Assembly: GCF_010020825.1 (NCBI RefSeq)
Contig: NZ_JAACJE010000001.1
Coordinates: 992,001 to 1,056,000 of the forward strand
DNA: 64,000 nt
Direction: 5' to 3'
DNA from: Acidovorax sp. 210-6
GTDB lineage: Bacteria; Pseudomonadota; Gammaproteobacteria; Burkholderiales; Burkholderiaceae_C
The notes below the pieces were generated by a model. That model had not been told where the DNA came from. It searched no databases and saw nothing but the letters and a program-made list of their open reading frames with translations. Position 1 is the first letter of the stretch, and every line of letters starts with the position of its first letter. A program made the position numbers and the translations under genes. Positions 1-9,260 of the stretch are shown here, in pieces.

Positions 1-145
1 GGTGCGCGAGCTGGCCGACCGCATCATCGTGCTGACCAACGGCACGCTGGTGGCCGACGGCCTGCCGGCCGAGGTGATCGCATCGCCCGTGGTGCAGGAA
101 GCCTACCTGGGCGTGAGCAAGGACGCAGACAAGGAGGCCGCATGA
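1..145 (+). CDS. livG: Branched-chain amino acid ABC transporter ATP-binding protein, 3' end (LivG)
   Basis: Only the last 47 codons are in the window (first full codon at base 2). The readable tail, RELADRIIVLTNGTLVADG followed by a short helix, is the usual C-terminal end of a LivG-type ATPase just after the H-loop. Its TGA overlaps the ATG of the next gene in an ATGA junction, so the two ATPases are probably translationally coupled. Together with livF, livH and livM it would energise uptake of branched-chain amino acids or a related carboxylate. The name rests on position and the tail only; Walker motifs lie outside the window. Confidence 0.85.
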   Translation, partial: VRELADRIIVLTNGTLVADGLPAEVIASPVVQEAYLGVSKDADKEAA

Positions 146-870
146 GCACCCCCCACCTTCTGGAGCTCAAGGGCGTGCACACGCACATCGGGGCGTACCA
201 CATCCTGCATGGCGTGGAACTGGCCGTGCCGCGCGGCGAGCTGACCATGCTGCTGGGCCGCAATGGCGCGGGCAAGACGACCACCCTGCGCACCATCATG
301 GGCCTGTGGCAGGCCTCGCAGGGCAGCATCCACTTTGGCGGGCAGGACATCACGCGCATGCACACGCCGCAGATTGCAGGCCTGAACATCGCCTATGTGC
401 CCGAGAACATGGGCATCTTTGCCGACCTCACGGTGAAGGAAAACATGCTGCTGGCCGCGCGCAAGGCCAGCCATGCCGGGCAGATGGACCAGGCCCGGCT
501 GGAATGGATTTTCAAGCTGTTCCCGGCCGTGGAGAAATTCTGGAACCACCCCGCCGGCAAGCTCAGCGGCGGGCAGAAACAGATGCTGGCTGTGAGCCGC
601 GCCATCGTCGAGCCGCGCGAGCTGCTCATCGTGGACGAGCCCAGCAAGGGTCTGGCGCCGGCCATCATCAACAACATGATCGACGCCTTCGACCAGCTCA
701 AGAAGAGCGGCGTGACCATCCTGCTGGTCGAGCAGAACATCCACTTCGCCAAGCGCCTGGGCGATGCCGTGGCCGTGATGGACAACGGCCGTGTGGTGCA
801 CGCCGGCCGTATGGCCGACCTGGCCGCCGACGAGGCGCTGCAGCAGTCCCTGCTGGGACTCGCACTCTGA
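142..870 (+). CDS. livF: Branched-chain amino acid ABC transporter ATP-binding protein LivF
   Basis: This 242-residue cytoplasmic ATPase has the full set of ABC motifs: Walker A GRNGAGKTT (residues 39-47), signature LSGGQKQ, Walker B LLIVDEP and a switch region ending LLVEQN. Length and motif spacing are those of LivF, the smaller of the two ATPases in HAAT-family importers. It starts at an ATG overlapping the livG stop. A 96-bp gap containing a dispersed repeat separates it from livH, so the membrane genes might be partly uncoupled. The substrate cannot be read from the ATPase; amino acids, amides, urea and aromatic acids are all known for the family. Confidence 0.93.
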   Translation: MSTPHLLELKGVHTHIGAYHILHGVELAVPRGELTMLLGRNGAGKTTTLRTIMGLWQASQGSIHFGGQDITRMHTPQIAGLNIAYVPENMGIFADLTVKENMLLAARKASHAGQMDQARLEWIFKLFPAVEKFWNHPAGKLSGGQKQMLAVSRAIVEPRELLIVDEPSKGLAPAIINNMIDAFDQLKKSGVTILLVEQNIHFAKRLGDAVAVMDNGRVVHAGRMADLAADEALQQSLLGLAL

Positions 871-888
871 GGGGGTTTATATGAGAAA

Positions 889-940
889 TATGCCTCTAAC
901 GCCCATGAATAAAGCGCAAGCAGCTATAAAAACAATAGCA
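889..940 (+). repeat. Comamonadaceae-type intergenic palindromic element, copy 1
   Basis: The stretch reads tgcctctaacgcccatgaat, then agcgcaa and gctataaaaacaatagc. It matches the element at 47505-47556 closely (cctctagcgccctgaatata, agcgct, gctataaaaatcatagc). It lies between livF and livH. The terminal gctat/atagc arms can form a small hairpin. Confidence 0.7.
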
Positions 941-966
941 AAACAAACCGCAGGAAAGGCCACGCC

Positions 967-1950
967 ATGAACCGCCGCGACCTGGATTGGAAACCCCTGG
1001 CCCTGGTGCCGTTGCTGGCGCTCATCGTGCTGCCGCTCATCGGCTCGCCCAGCACCTGGCTCACGCTCACGGTGGCGGGGCTGGCCATGGGCATGATCAT
1101 TTTCATCATCGCTTCGGGCCTCACGCTGGTGTTCGGCCTGATGGACGTGCTGAACTTCGGCCACGGCGTGTTCATCGCGTTGGGCGCCTTTGTGGCCACC
1201 AGCGTGCTCGGCGCCATGGGCGACTGGACGGGCAGCGCCGAGCTGTGGCGCAACCTGGTGGCCGTGCTGCCCGCCATGCTGGTGGCCATGGCCGTGGCGG
1301 GCGCGCTGGGCCTGGCGTTCGAGCGCTTCATCGTGCGCCCGGTGTACGGCCAGCACCTCAAGCAAATCCTCATCACCATGGGCGGCATGATCATTGGCGA
1401 GGAGCTCATCAAGGTCATCTGGGGGCCGCAGCAGATCCCGCTGCCCCTGCCCGAGGGCATGCGCGGCTCGCTGCTGGTGGGCGATGCAGCGATCGAGAAG
1501 TACCGCCTGGTCGCCGTGGCCGTGGGCTTGGTGGTGTTCGGCGTGCTGGCCTGGACGCTCTCGCGCACCAAGGTGGGCCTGCTCATCCGCGCGGGCGTGC
1601 AGGACCGCGAGATGGTCGAGTCGCTCGGCTACCGCATCCGGCGCCTGTTTGTGGGCGTGTTCGTGGCGGGCTCGGCGCTGGCAGGCCTGGGCGGCGTGAT
1701 GTGGGGGCTGTACCAGCAGAACGTCGTTCCGCAGATGGGCGCGCAGGTCAATGTGCTGATCTTCATCGTCATCATCATCGGCGGCCTGGGCAGCACGGGC
1801 GGTGCGCTCATCGGCGCTTTGCTGGTGGGCCTGATGGCCAACTACACCGGCTTCCTGGTGCCCAAGGTGGCGCTGTTTTCCAACATCGCCCTGATGGTCG
1901 CCGTGCTGCTGTGGCGCCCGCAGGGTGTCTATCCCGTCACGAACCGTTGA
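967..1950 (+). CDS. livH: Branched-chain amino acid ABC transporter permease LivH
   Basis: A hydrophobic 327-residue permease with about eight membrane segments. The stretch SGLTLVFGLMDVLNFGHGVF near residue 55 is the LivH signature, where NFGHG/NFAHG is nearly invariant. The segment IIIGGLGSTGGALIGALLVG near the C-terminus is the EAA-type loop contacting the ATPases. It would form the membrane channel with LivM. The ATG follows a purine-rich CAGGAAAGG. A short 13-bp gap leads to livM, so both permeases should be made from one mRNA. Confidence 0.93.
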   Translation: MNRRDLDWKPLALVPLLALIVLPLIGSPSTWLTLTVAGLAMGMIIFIIASGLTLVFGLMDVLNFGHGVFIALGAFVATSVLGAMGDWTGSAELWRNLVAVLPAMLVAMAVAGALGLAFERFIVRPVYGQHLKQILITMGGMIIGEELIKVIWGPQQIPLPLPEGMRGSLLVGDAAIEKYRLVAVAVGLVVFGVLAWTLSRTKVGLLIRAGVQDREMVESLGYRIRRLFVGVFVAGSALAGLGGVMWGLYQQNVVPQMGAQVNVLIFIVIIIGGLGSTGGALIGALLVGLMANYTGFLVPKVALFSNIALMVAVLLWRPQGVYPVTNR

Positions 1951-1963
1951 AGAGGCGCCCGAC

Positions 1964-3028
1964 ATGTTGAACCGACTTCTCTCCGGTGACTACCCGCGCA
2001 GCAAGGTGCTGGCGGTCATTCTGCTGGCCGTTCTCCTGGGCCTGGCGTTTGCACCCTTCCTGTTTCCTGGTGTCAAGCCGCTGTCGGTGGCCGCCAAGGT
2101 GCTGGTGTTTGTGGTGCTGGTGGCCAGCTTCGATCTGTTGTTGGGCTACACCGGCATCGTGAGCTTTGCGCACACCATGTTCTTCGGCATTGGTGCGTAC
2201 GGCATTGCCATTGCGACCACGCGCCTGGGCGCCACCTGGGGCGCACTGGCCGTGGGCGTGGGTGGGGCGCTGCTGCTGTCGCTGCTGCTGTCGCTGGCGG
2301 TGGGGCTGTTCTCGCTGCGCGTGCGCGCCATCTTCTTTGCCATGATCACGCTGGCCGTGGCGGCGGCGTTCCAGACGCTGGCCTCGCAGCTTTCGGACTT
2401 CACCGGCGGTGAGGACGGCCTGACTTTCAAGGTGCCCGAGCTGCTGTCGCCCAGCTTCGAACCCTTCGAGGAACCCTTTCTGGGCGTGACCATCGACGGG
2501 CGCCTGATCTGCTACTACCTGCTGTTTGTCACGGCGGTGGCGCTGGTGCTGGCGCTGCTGCGCATCGTCAACTCGCCCTTCGGCCGTGTGCTGCAGGCCA
2601 TCCGCGAGAACGAGTTCCGCGCCGAGGCCATTGGCTACCGCGTGGTGGTGTACCGCACCACGTCCAGCGTGCTGTCGGCCCTGTTCGCCACGCTGGCGGG
2701 CTGCATGCTGGCGCTCTGGTTGCGCTACAACGGGCCGGACACCTCGCTCAGCTTCGAAATCATGATGGACTGCCTGCTCATCGTGGTCATCGGCGGCATG
2801 GGCACCATCTACGGCTCGGCCATCGGCGCCGTGCTGTTCCTGGTGGCGCAAAGCTACCTGCAAGACCTGCTGCGCCTGGGGCATGAAGCAGCTTCCAGCC
2901 TGCCCTGGCTGGCCGCGCTGCTCTCGCCCGACCGCTGGCTGCTGTGGCTGGGGGTGCTGTTCGTGCTCTCGGTCTATTACTTCCCCACGGGCGTCGTCGG
3001 CCGCCTGCGCGCCGCGGCAGCGCATTGA
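1964..3028 (+). CDS. livM: Branched-chain amino acid ABC transporter permease LivM
   Basis: A 354-residue inner-membrane permease. The segment DLLLGYTGIVSFAHTMFFGI is the LivM hallmark, and VIGGMGTIYGSAIGAVLF near the C-terminus is the ATPase-contact loop. The reading frame opens further upstream at a GTG (1925) inside livH, but the ATG at 1964 gives the normal N-terminus MLNRLLSGDYPR. The C-terminal ...YYFPTGVVGRL is typical. A hydrolase gene follows after 38 bp on the same strand, so the transporter may serve uptake of a substrate processed by that enzyme. Confidence 0.93.
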   Translation: MLNRLLSGDYPRSKVLAVILLAVLLGLAFAPFLFPGVKPLSVAAKVLVFVVLVASFDLLLGYTGIVSFAHTMFFGIGAYGIAIATTRLGATWGALAVGVGGALLLSLLLSLAVGLFSLRVRAIFFAMITLAVAAAFQTLASQLSDFTGGEDGLTFKVPELLSPSFEPFEEPFLGVTIDGRLICYYLLFVTAVALVLALLRIVNSPFGRVLQAIRENEFRAEAIGYRVVVYRTTSSVLSALFATLAGCMLALWLRYNGPDTSLSFEIMMDCLLIVVIGGMGTIYGSAIGAVLFLVAQSYLQDLLRLGHEAASSLPWLAALLSPDRWLLWLGVLFVLSVYYFPTGVVGRLRAAAAH

Positions 3029-3066
3029 GACCACGCAACGCACCCCGCACCACAAGGTTGCCCACC

Positions 3067-3942
3067 ATGTCACCCCAATCCCGCTACGCCACCTGCGCTG
3101 GCTATGAAATCCACTACACCGAATGGGGTGCAGGCGATGCCCCCGTGGTGATCGCCTGGCACGGCCTGGCGCGCACCGGACGCGACATGGACGACCTGGC
3201 TGCGCACCTGGCAGGGCGCTACCGCGTGATCTGCCCCGACACTTTGGGTCGGGGCCTGAGCCAGTGGAGCCGCAACCCGGTGCAGGAATACCGCTTGGCC
3301 TTTTATGCGCAATTGGCTGCCGATCTGTTCGACCAGTTGGGCATTGCCCAGGCGCACTGGATCGGCACCTCGATGGGGGGCGCCATCGGCACGGTCTGCG
3401 CTGCAGGCCTGTTCGAGCCGCGATTGCACGGGCGCATCCGCAGCCTGCTGCTCAATGACAACGCGCCGCGCCTGGCCGATGCGGCGCTGGAGCGTATCAA
3501 ATCCTACGCGGGCCAGCCCCCCGCGTTCGATACCGTGGCCGAGCTGGAGGCCTTCTTCCGACAGGTGTACCAGCCCTATGGCTGGCTGAGCGATGCGCAG
3601 TGGCGCCGTTTGACGGAGACCTCCACCCGCCGCCTGCCAGACGGCCGCGTGACGCCGCACTACGACCCGGCCATGGTGCAGCAGTTCACCCACCACGAGA
3701 ACGACTACCTGATCTGGGACCACTACGACCGGCTCGACATCCCCGTGCTGTGCCTGCGCGGGGCAGATTCGGACCTCGTGCTGCCCGAGACCGTCGCAGA
3801 AATGCTGACCCGAGGCCCTGGTGCACGCGGCCTGGCGCAGGTGATCGAGGTGCCAGGTTGCGGCCACGCACCCGCGCTCAACGTGCCCGCGCACTACGCG
3901 CTGGTGGACGCCTTCCTCGCGAGGGCAGAACAGGCAGTTTGA
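3067..3942 (+). CDS. Alpha/beta-fold hydrolase
   Basis: A 291-residue soluble hydrolase. The oxyanion region is WHGLARTGRDMDD, the nucleophile elbow is IGTSMGG with Ser102, the likely acid is Asp in LRGADSDLVL, and the likely base is His in GCGHAPAL. This is the classic order of the fold (esterases, C-C hydrolases, haloperoxidase-like enzymes). The frame is open upstream, but the ATG at 3067 gives a family-like start. Being 38 bp downstream of livM, it may act on the imported compound, or only share the operon. The substrate is unknown. Confidence 0.85.
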   Translation: MSPQSRYATCAGYEIHYTEWGAGDAPVVIAWHGLARTGRDMDDLAAHLAGRYRVICPDTLGRGLSQWSRNPVQEYRLAFYAQLAADLFDQLGIAQAHWIGTSMGGAIGTVCAAGLFEPRLHGRIRSLLLNDNAPRLADAALERIKSYAGQPPAFDTVAELEAFFRQVYQPYGWLSDAQWRRLTETSTRRLPDGRVTPHYDPAMVQQFTHHENDYLIWDHYDRLDIPVLCLRGADSDLVLPETVAEMLTRGPGARGLAQVIEVPGCGHAPALNVPAHYALVDAFLARAEQAV

Positions 3943-4104
3943 GCCCCTCCCGTGCTGCCGCCTGGTGGGCGCGCGGGAGGGCTTTCTTGGCGTTCGTTGC
4001 ACCGCTTGCGGCGTATCCAACGGGCGCAGCCCAGTCCGGCAACCACTGCGCAAGGGCCGCCAGTGCTCCGAGTGTGGGCGCAGCCGCTCAGGGGGCTGTC
4101 CCCT

Positions 4105-5256
4105 TTACCTCCTGAACCGCTCGCCGTTGAAGTAGGTCAGCTCCACGAAGTCGGTTCCGTCGTGGTCGTTGGGGCCGTAGCGCACCTCGAAGCCGCCCAG
4201 GTCGTAGGGGCGCATGGAGTGCAGGGCCTCGATGAATTTCTCGCGCGAGGCGGCGCGTCCGGCGCGGCGCAGGGCCTCGATGAGGATGCGTGCATTCACA
4301 TAGCCCTCGAACGAGGAATAGCCAATGTCCACATTCCCCAGCTTCTTGATGGCCTCCTGGTAGGCCTTGACCACCGGGATGGCGGGGTTCGTGGGGTTGG
4401 GCACCACTTGCGCCACGGTGATGCCGGCGGCCGCTTCGCCCAGCGCCGCCAGCAGCGGCCGCGAGCCCAGGAACGAGATCGAGAACGCAGGCGCCTTGAT
4501 GCGCTGGCGCAGAGACTTGTAGAACGGAATGCCGCTGGCGCCGATGGCCAGCGACATCAGCGCATTGGGCTGGAACTGCACGATCTCCTGCACCGCTTTT
4601 TCAATGCCTTCAGGGGTTTCCTGCACCAGAAATGGCTTCCACTGTGTGTTGTTCGTGGCACGGGCGGCCGCCTCGAAGGCCGCCAGCGTGGCCTTGCCGA
4701 AAGGGTTGTCGAAGTAGCCCACGGCCATCTTGGTAAAGCCCGTGGAGCTGAGCTGGCGCGCAATCTTGGCCAGTTCCTGTGCGTAACTGGCCCGGGTGTG
4801 GAACACCAGTGGGTTGAAGGGGCGCAGCGCGTCCGAACCCGTGGCCGGAGCCAGCAGCGGTACCTTGGCTTCGGCCAGCACCTTGAGCGCACCCATCACG
4901 CTGGTGGTGCCGCCGCAGGCAAACATGGTGAACACCTGGTCCTTCTTGAGCAGCGTGGCCGTGTTTTCGGCGGCCTTCTCGGGGGCGCCGGCGTCGTCCA
5001 GGCTGAAGAACTCGACCGGGCGCCCGTCGATGCCGCCGCGGTCGTTCACCTCCTTGAAAGCGGCGGCAATGCCCTTGTTCATCTCCACAAACGGGAAGGC
5101 CAGCGGCCCGGTCAGCGCGGCTGTCTGGCCGATGCGCCATGCATCGCCCTGCGCATGGGCCCAGGCCGAAGGGCCCAGGGTGGCCAGGGCGGCGGTGCCC
5201 TGGAGCAGGCGGCGGCGGTCCAGAAGGGGGAGGGTGCTGGGCGTTGGTTGGTTCAT
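4105..5256 (-). CDS. ABC transporter substrate-binding protein, branched-chain amino acid type (LivK-like)
   Basis: A 383-residue periplasmic binding protein of the Peripla_BP_6 type. The N-terminus has a twin-arginine stretch (DRRRLLQGTAAL) and AHAQ cleavage region, suggesting Tat export. Mature sequence opens WRIGQTAALTGPLAF, the usual first strand of the fold. The frame extends 12 codons upstream, but the ATG at 5256 places the signal peptide correctly. It is convergent to the liv permease genes and ends 162 bp from the hydrolase. It is probably their partner receptor, though transcribed separately. The ligand is not deducible. Confidence 0.88.
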   Translation of the reverse strand: MNQPTPSTLPLLDRRRLLQGTAALATLGPSAWAHAQGDAWRIGQTAALTGPLAFPFVEMNKGIAAAFKEVNDRGGIDGRPVEFFSLDDAGAPEKAAENTATLLKKDQVFTMFACGGTTSVMGALKVLAEAKVPLLAPATGSDALRPFNPLVFHTRASYAQELAKIARQLSSTGFTKMAVGYFDNPFGKATLAAFEAAARATNNTQWKPFLVQETPEGIEKAVQEIVQFQPNALMSLAIGASGIPFYKSLRQRIKAPAFSISFLGSRPLLAALGEAAAGITVAQVVPNPTNPAIPVVKAYQEAIKKLGNVDIGYSSFEGYVNARILIEALRRAGRAASREKFIEALHSMRPYDLGGFEVRYGPNDHDGTDFVELTYFNGERFRR

Positions 5257-5365
5257 GGTGGGGTTCCGGTGTGTGTTCCCAAGATCGGTCAAAACGTGTC
5301 CAGAAGTATCGATTTGTATGTTTCTGTGCGTTATTCAGGGTAACCCTTGCGCGCAGGCCCAATTC

Positions 5366-5379
5366 GTCACATCCGTGAC
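5366..5379. promoter_or_regulatory. Candidate operator upstream of the LivK-like gene
   Basis: The perfect dyad GTCAC-ATCC-GTGAC lies 110 bp upstream of the binding-protein start and 48 bp past the end of the glycerate kinase gene. Position suits a regulator site, but no regulator can be named. The dyad could also arise by chance. Confidence 0.3.
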
Positions 5380-5426
5380 ACATTCTCCATTGGATACAAG
5401 GTGCGATGGCGGTGCATTGCCCTTGG

Positions 5427-6734
5427 TCAACCTGGCAGGTACAGCGCGCGAAAGTCGTTCACGTTGGTGAAGGTGGGGCCGGTCACCACCAGGTCGCCCA
5501 GGGCAGCGAAGAAGCTGTAGGCATCGTGCCGCGCCAAGTGGTCCGTGGCTGACAGGCCCAGTGCCTGGGCGCGGGCCAGGGTGTCGGGGGTGATCAGGGC
5601 ACCTGCGTTGTCTTCCACGCCGTCGATGCCGTCGGTGTCGGCCGCCAGGGCGTACACCCCGGGCTCGCCCTGCAGGGCCAGGGCGCAGGACAGTAGAAAT
5701 TCGCTGGCTCGGCCGCCCCGGCCCCGTGGGTGGGCGCCCGGGGTGCCCAGCGTGACCGTGGTCTCCCCGCCGGACAGCAGCACGCAGGGCCTCGTGACTG
5801 GCTGGCCCTGGCGTGCCACCTGCCGTGCCAGGGCGGCGTGCACCTTGCCCACGTCGCGGCTCTCGCCCTCGATGGCATCCGACAGGATGTGTGCCGCCAC
5901 GCCTTGTGCACGTGCCAGTGCGGCGGCAGCCTCCAGGCTGTGCTGGGGCGTGGCGATGAGGTGCACAGCATGGCCTTGGAACCGCGCATCTCCGGGCTTG
6001 GGGGTCTCGAAGGCGCCGCTGGCGAGGCCGGCGTGCGCCGCGGCAGGCAGGGGTAGTTGGTAGCGCTGGCAAATGGCCAGTGCGTTCTGGCAGGTGCTGG
6101 GGTCGGGTACGGTGGGGCCGCTGGCGATGACGGCGGGGTCGTCGCCCGGCACGTCGCTGATGAGCAGCGACACCACGCGTGCCGGGGCGGCCAGCGCCGC
6201 CAGCCGCCCGCCCTTGAGGGCCGAGAGGTGCTTGCGCACGCAGTTCATCTCGTCAATGCTGGCGCCGCTGGCCAGCAGCGCCTGGTTCAGGGCCTGCTTG
6301 TCGGCCAGGGTGATGCCAGGCGCAGGCTGGGCCAGCAGGGCCGAGCCACCGCCGGAAATGAGTGCCAGCACCAGATCGTCCGGCCCCAGGCCTGCTACCT
6401 GCGCGGCGATGCGCGTGGCAGCCTGCTGCCCGGCGGCGTCGGGCACGGGGTGGGCCGCCTCCAGCACGGCAATGCGCGCCTGGGGCTGTGGCAGGCCGGG
6501 CGGGACATGGCCGTAGCGTGTGACCACCAGGCCTTGCAGTGGCGCATCGGCGGGCCACAGCGCATCGACCGCTGCGGCCATGCTGGCAGCGGCCTTGCCC
6601 GCGCCCACCACCACGGTGCGCCCACGCGGGGGCGGCGGCAGGTACGGAGCCAGCACCTGTGCGGGCTGGGCGCGGGCCACGGCGGTGTCGAACAGCGCGC
6701 GCAGAAAGGCGCGGGCGTCGGTGGGGGCGGTCAT
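5427..6734 (-). CDS. ttuD: Glycerate 2-kinase / hydroxypyruvate reductase-like protein (MOFRL family)
   Basis: A 435-residue cytoplasmic protein with the two-part MOFRL architecture. The N-terminal glycerate-kinase domain contains VVGAGKAAASMA and LALISGGGSALL; the C-terminal MOFRL domain contains LAADTDGIDG and GDLVVTGPTFTNVND. Proteins of this family phosphorylate D-glycerate to 2-phosphoglycerate, and were historically called TtuD in tartrate use. The ATG at 6734 overlaps the TGA of the upstream protease gene in an ATGA junction, so the pair is translationally coupled. A 72-codon upstream extension of the frame is antisense-like and was rejected. Confidence 0.88.
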   Translation of the reverse strand: MTAPTDARAFLRALFDTAVARAQPAQVLAPYLPPPPRGRTVVVGAGKAAASMAAAVDALWPADAPLQGLVVTRYGHVPPGLPQPQARIAVLEAAHPVPDAAGQQAATRIAAQVAGLGPDDLVLALISGGGSALLAQPAPGITLADKQALNQALLASGASIDEMNCVRKHLSALKGGRLAALAAPARVVSLLISDVPGDDPAVIASGPTVPDPSTCQNALAICQRYQLPLPAAAHAGLASGAFETPKPGDARFQGHAVHLIATPQHSLEAAAALARAQGVAAHILSDAIEGESRDVGKVHAALARQVARQGQPVTRPCVLLSGGETTVTLGTPGAHPRGRGGRASEFLLSCALALQGEPGVYALAADTDGIDGVEDNAGALITPDTLARAQALGLSATDHLARHDAYSFFAALGDLVVTGPTFTNVNDFRALYLPG

Positions 6735-9193
6735 GGGGTGCCGGGCTCGCCGTGGATGGGCGCGCGCAGGCGTGTGGTGGCACGTGATCGGGGCCGCAGT
6801 GCCGCCTGGCAGGCGCGGCGGTAGGCACGCAGTTGGGCATCGGCCAGGGCCACCACGCTGCCTGGTTCTGCGGTCACGCCGCGTGGGTGCATGCCTGCGG
6901 CTTGGCCGGTAAGCAGTGCAATGCCCTCGCTCACATGCTGCACGGCCCACAGGTGAAAGCGCCCCTGCGCCACGGCCTGCACGATGCGTGGCTCCAGCAT
7001 CAGGTGGCGCTGGTTGCGCGCCGGGATCAGCGCCCCCTGGCTGCCGTCAAGCCCCGCGGTTTCACAGGCGCGAAACCACCCTTCGATCTTTTCATTGATG
7101 CCGCCCACGGGCAGCACCTCGCCGTGCTGGTTGAGTGCGCCGGTCACCGCAATGCCCTGCGCCAGCGGCAGGCCCGAGAGCGAGGACAGCAACGCATACA
7201 GCTCGGCGCACGAGGCCGAGTCGCCCTCCACGCCGCTGTACTCCTGCTCGAACACCACCGAGGCATTGAGCGCCAGCGGCGCCAGGTGGCCGAACAGCGC
7301 GTTCAGGTAGCTGTGCAGGATGAGCACGCCCTTGTCGTGGATGGGGCCAGACATCTCGACCTCGCGCTCGATGTTGAGCAGCCCCTCCTGCCCGGCAAAG
7401 GTGCGTGCGGTGATGCGCACCGGAAAGCCGAAGCGGTAGTCGCCCAGGTCGATCTGCGTGAGCGCGTTGATCTGGCCCACCTGCCAGCCGTGCAGCGCGA
7501 GCAGGCGCTCGCCGTCGGTGATGCTCTCGTGCAGGCGCTGTTCGGGGTAGTTGTGGCGCAGGGTGCGGGCCTGCAGGGCGGCTTCCACGTCGTGCAGGGC
7601 CACCAGGCTGGCACCGCGCGCGCGGCACAGGGCGGCGGCCTCGATGGCCAGGGCCTCGGTGTAGGCGAACAGGGCGCTCTGGCGGGTCTGGTCGTCGGCC
7701 TCGCGGTGGCTGTGCTCCAGCATGCGGGCCACGGCGTCGGGGCCAAAGTGCGGCAGGCCGCGCTTCTTGCAGGTGTGTGCCACGAACACGGCGCTGGCCT
7801 GGTAGGTTTGCGCACTGGCGCTGAAGGACTCGGCAAAGTCCACCTTTACACGAAAGCGCCGGGCCACTTCGGGGTCGCCCTCCTGCAGGGCGTAGTACTC
7901 CTCGATCGAGCCGACCAGCACAAACTTGACCTGCACATCCACCGCCTCGGGTTGCAGCGCAGCGGTGGCCTGGATGCCGTGGCTGCTGCCCAGCTCCTCG
8001 ATCTGCAGGCGGCTGCAGCGCAGAAAGCGGCGCAGGCGCTCCCACAGGCTTTCGTTGCCCAGCAGGTCGCGCAGATGCAGCAGCAAAAAGCCGCCATGCG
8101 CCTTGAGCAGGCTGCCCGCGTGGATGTGGGAGAAGTCGGCCTGCACGGCGTCGTCTTCGGCCTGTACCTCGATGCTGCCAAACAGGCTGCGCAGCTGCGG
8201 GTTGTCCTCGATCAGCACGGGCGCAGTTTGCAGCCCGGCGTTGTCCACGGCCAGGTTCACATGGCAGCGCGAGAGCAGGGTGTCCAGCTGCTCCTTGCGC
8301 TCGTCTTCTGCAGCCTCGTTGCCCTGCACGGACATGAAAAGGTCGAGCTGCTCCAGCACCTGCTGGCGCACCTGGTCCAGCCACTGTCCGAGCTTGACGG
8401 TGTCCTTGATCTGTTTGCGCAGGGGGTTGCGCACCTCTTGCAGCCCATGGTCCAGCAGGGGGCGCACCACCTGGCGCCGCAGTTGCGTCAGTGCGTCGTC
8501 GCGCTGGCGCTCCAGTGGGCGCATGTCGTCCAGAAAGCGGGCGATGGCGTTGCGCAGCTTCTGCTCGGCATCGTCAATTTCGGCGCGGCGTTCGCGCGTG
8601 AGGGCGCGGGCGTCGGCTTCGGTCAGCGGCTCGCCCTGGGGGCCGAGCAGGGTGAAGACCATGTGCCCCTCGTCGCGCGAGAGGCGAAAGCGCAGCGACT
8701 CGGCCAGCGCATCCAGTTCGGCAAAGGCTTGCGACTCGCGGGCCTGGTAGGCCTGTTCGATGCGCGCACTCTCGGCACGGAAGTCGGCACCGTCCAGGCG
8801 CTTGGGGATGTCGGCCTGCAGCGCACGGGTGAGCTGCTCCATGCCCTGGCGCAGTGCGCGCCCCTGGCCCGCGGGCAGGCGCAGCGCGCGTGGGCGCTCG
8901 GGGTTGTCAAAGTTGTGCAGGTAGCATAGGTCGGGGGGCACGGCGCGCTGGGCGGCGGCCTGCTTCATGGCCTGGTGCAGCAGCGACGCGCGGCCGCTGC
9001 CCACCTCGCCGAGCACGAACAGGTTGTAGTCCGGCTGCTCCAGCCCCAGGCCAAAGCGTGCGGCGGCCTCGGCGCGCTCCTGTCCGATCCAGGGCAGCGG
9101 TTGGTCCTGCAACTCGGCGGTGCTGGCGAAGCCCAGGCGGTCGGGGGCAATGTTCAGGCGCAGTTGTTCGGGGGCAAGGGCGGTGGCGGACAT
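6731..9193 (-). CDS. Lon-related ATP-dependent protease (LonB/YcbZ-like, peptidase S16)
   Basis: An 820-residue protein with an N-terminal AAA-like part and a C-terminal Lon protease domain. The protease dyad is visible: Ser in VEGDSASCAEL and Lys in GGINEKIEGW. The P-loop is degenerate (GEVGSGRAS, Arg in place of Lys), as I recall for this non-classical Lon group, so ATPase activity is uncertain. Residues about 115-300 are rich in charged helices, probably coiled coil. It would degrade or refold proteins in the cytoplasm. It is the first gene of a two-gene unit with the glycerate kinase. It is not the housekeeping Lon. Confidence 0.88.
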   Translation of the reverse strand: MSATALAPEQLRLNIAPDRLGFASTAELQDQPLPWIGQERAEAAARFGLGLEQPDYNLFVLGEVGSGRASLLHQAMKQAAAQRAVPPDLCYLHNFDNPERPRALRLPAGQGRALRQGMEQLTRALQADIPKRLDGADFRAESARIEQAYQARESQAFAELDALAESLRFRLSRDEGHMVFTLLGPQGEPLTEADARALTRERRAEIDDAEQKLRNAIARFLDDMRPLERQRDDALTQLRRQVVRPLLDHGLQEVRNPLRKQIKDTVKLGQWLDQVRQQVLEQLDLFMSVQGNEAAEDERKEQLDTLLSRCHVNLAVDNAGLQTAPVLIEDNPQLRSLFGSIEVQAEDDAVQADFSHIHAGSLLKAHGGFLLLHLRDLLGNESLWERLRRFLRCSRLQIEELGSSHGIQATAALQPEAVDVQVKFVLVGSIEEYYALQEGDPEVARRFRVKVDFAESFSASAQTYQASAVFVAHTCKKRGLPHFGPDAVARMLEHSHREADDQTRQSALFAYTEALAIEAAALCRARGASLVALHDVEAALQARTLRHNYPEQRLHESITDGERLLALHGWQVGQINALTQIDLGDYRFGFPVRITARTFAGQEGLLNIEREVEMSGPIHDKGVLILHSYLNALFGHLAPLALNASVVFEQEYSGVEGDSASCAELYALLSSLSGLPLAQGIAVTGALNQHGEVLPVGGINEKIEGWFRACETAGLDGSQGALIPARNQRHLMLEPRIVQAVAQGRFHLWAVQHVSEGIALLTGQAAGMHPRGVTAEPGSVVALADAQLRAYRRACQAALRPRSRATTRLRAPIHGEPGTP

Positions 9194-9199
9194 GGGGTA

Positions 9200-9260
9200 T
9201 TCAATAGAAGCAAAAATCGGTTTTTGCGCAGTGGTGGCAAGCGCTGCGTGCTATCAAATT
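9200..9260. repeat. Intergenic repeat copy 2 with small hairpin
   Basis: This 61-bp stretch between two genes on the minus strand holds a 7-bp-stem hairpin, GCAAAAA-TCGG-TTTTTGC (9210-9227), and an agcgct...gctatcaaat segment like the other dispersed elements. The hairpin may act as a weak terminator of the reductase gene. Confidence 0.5.
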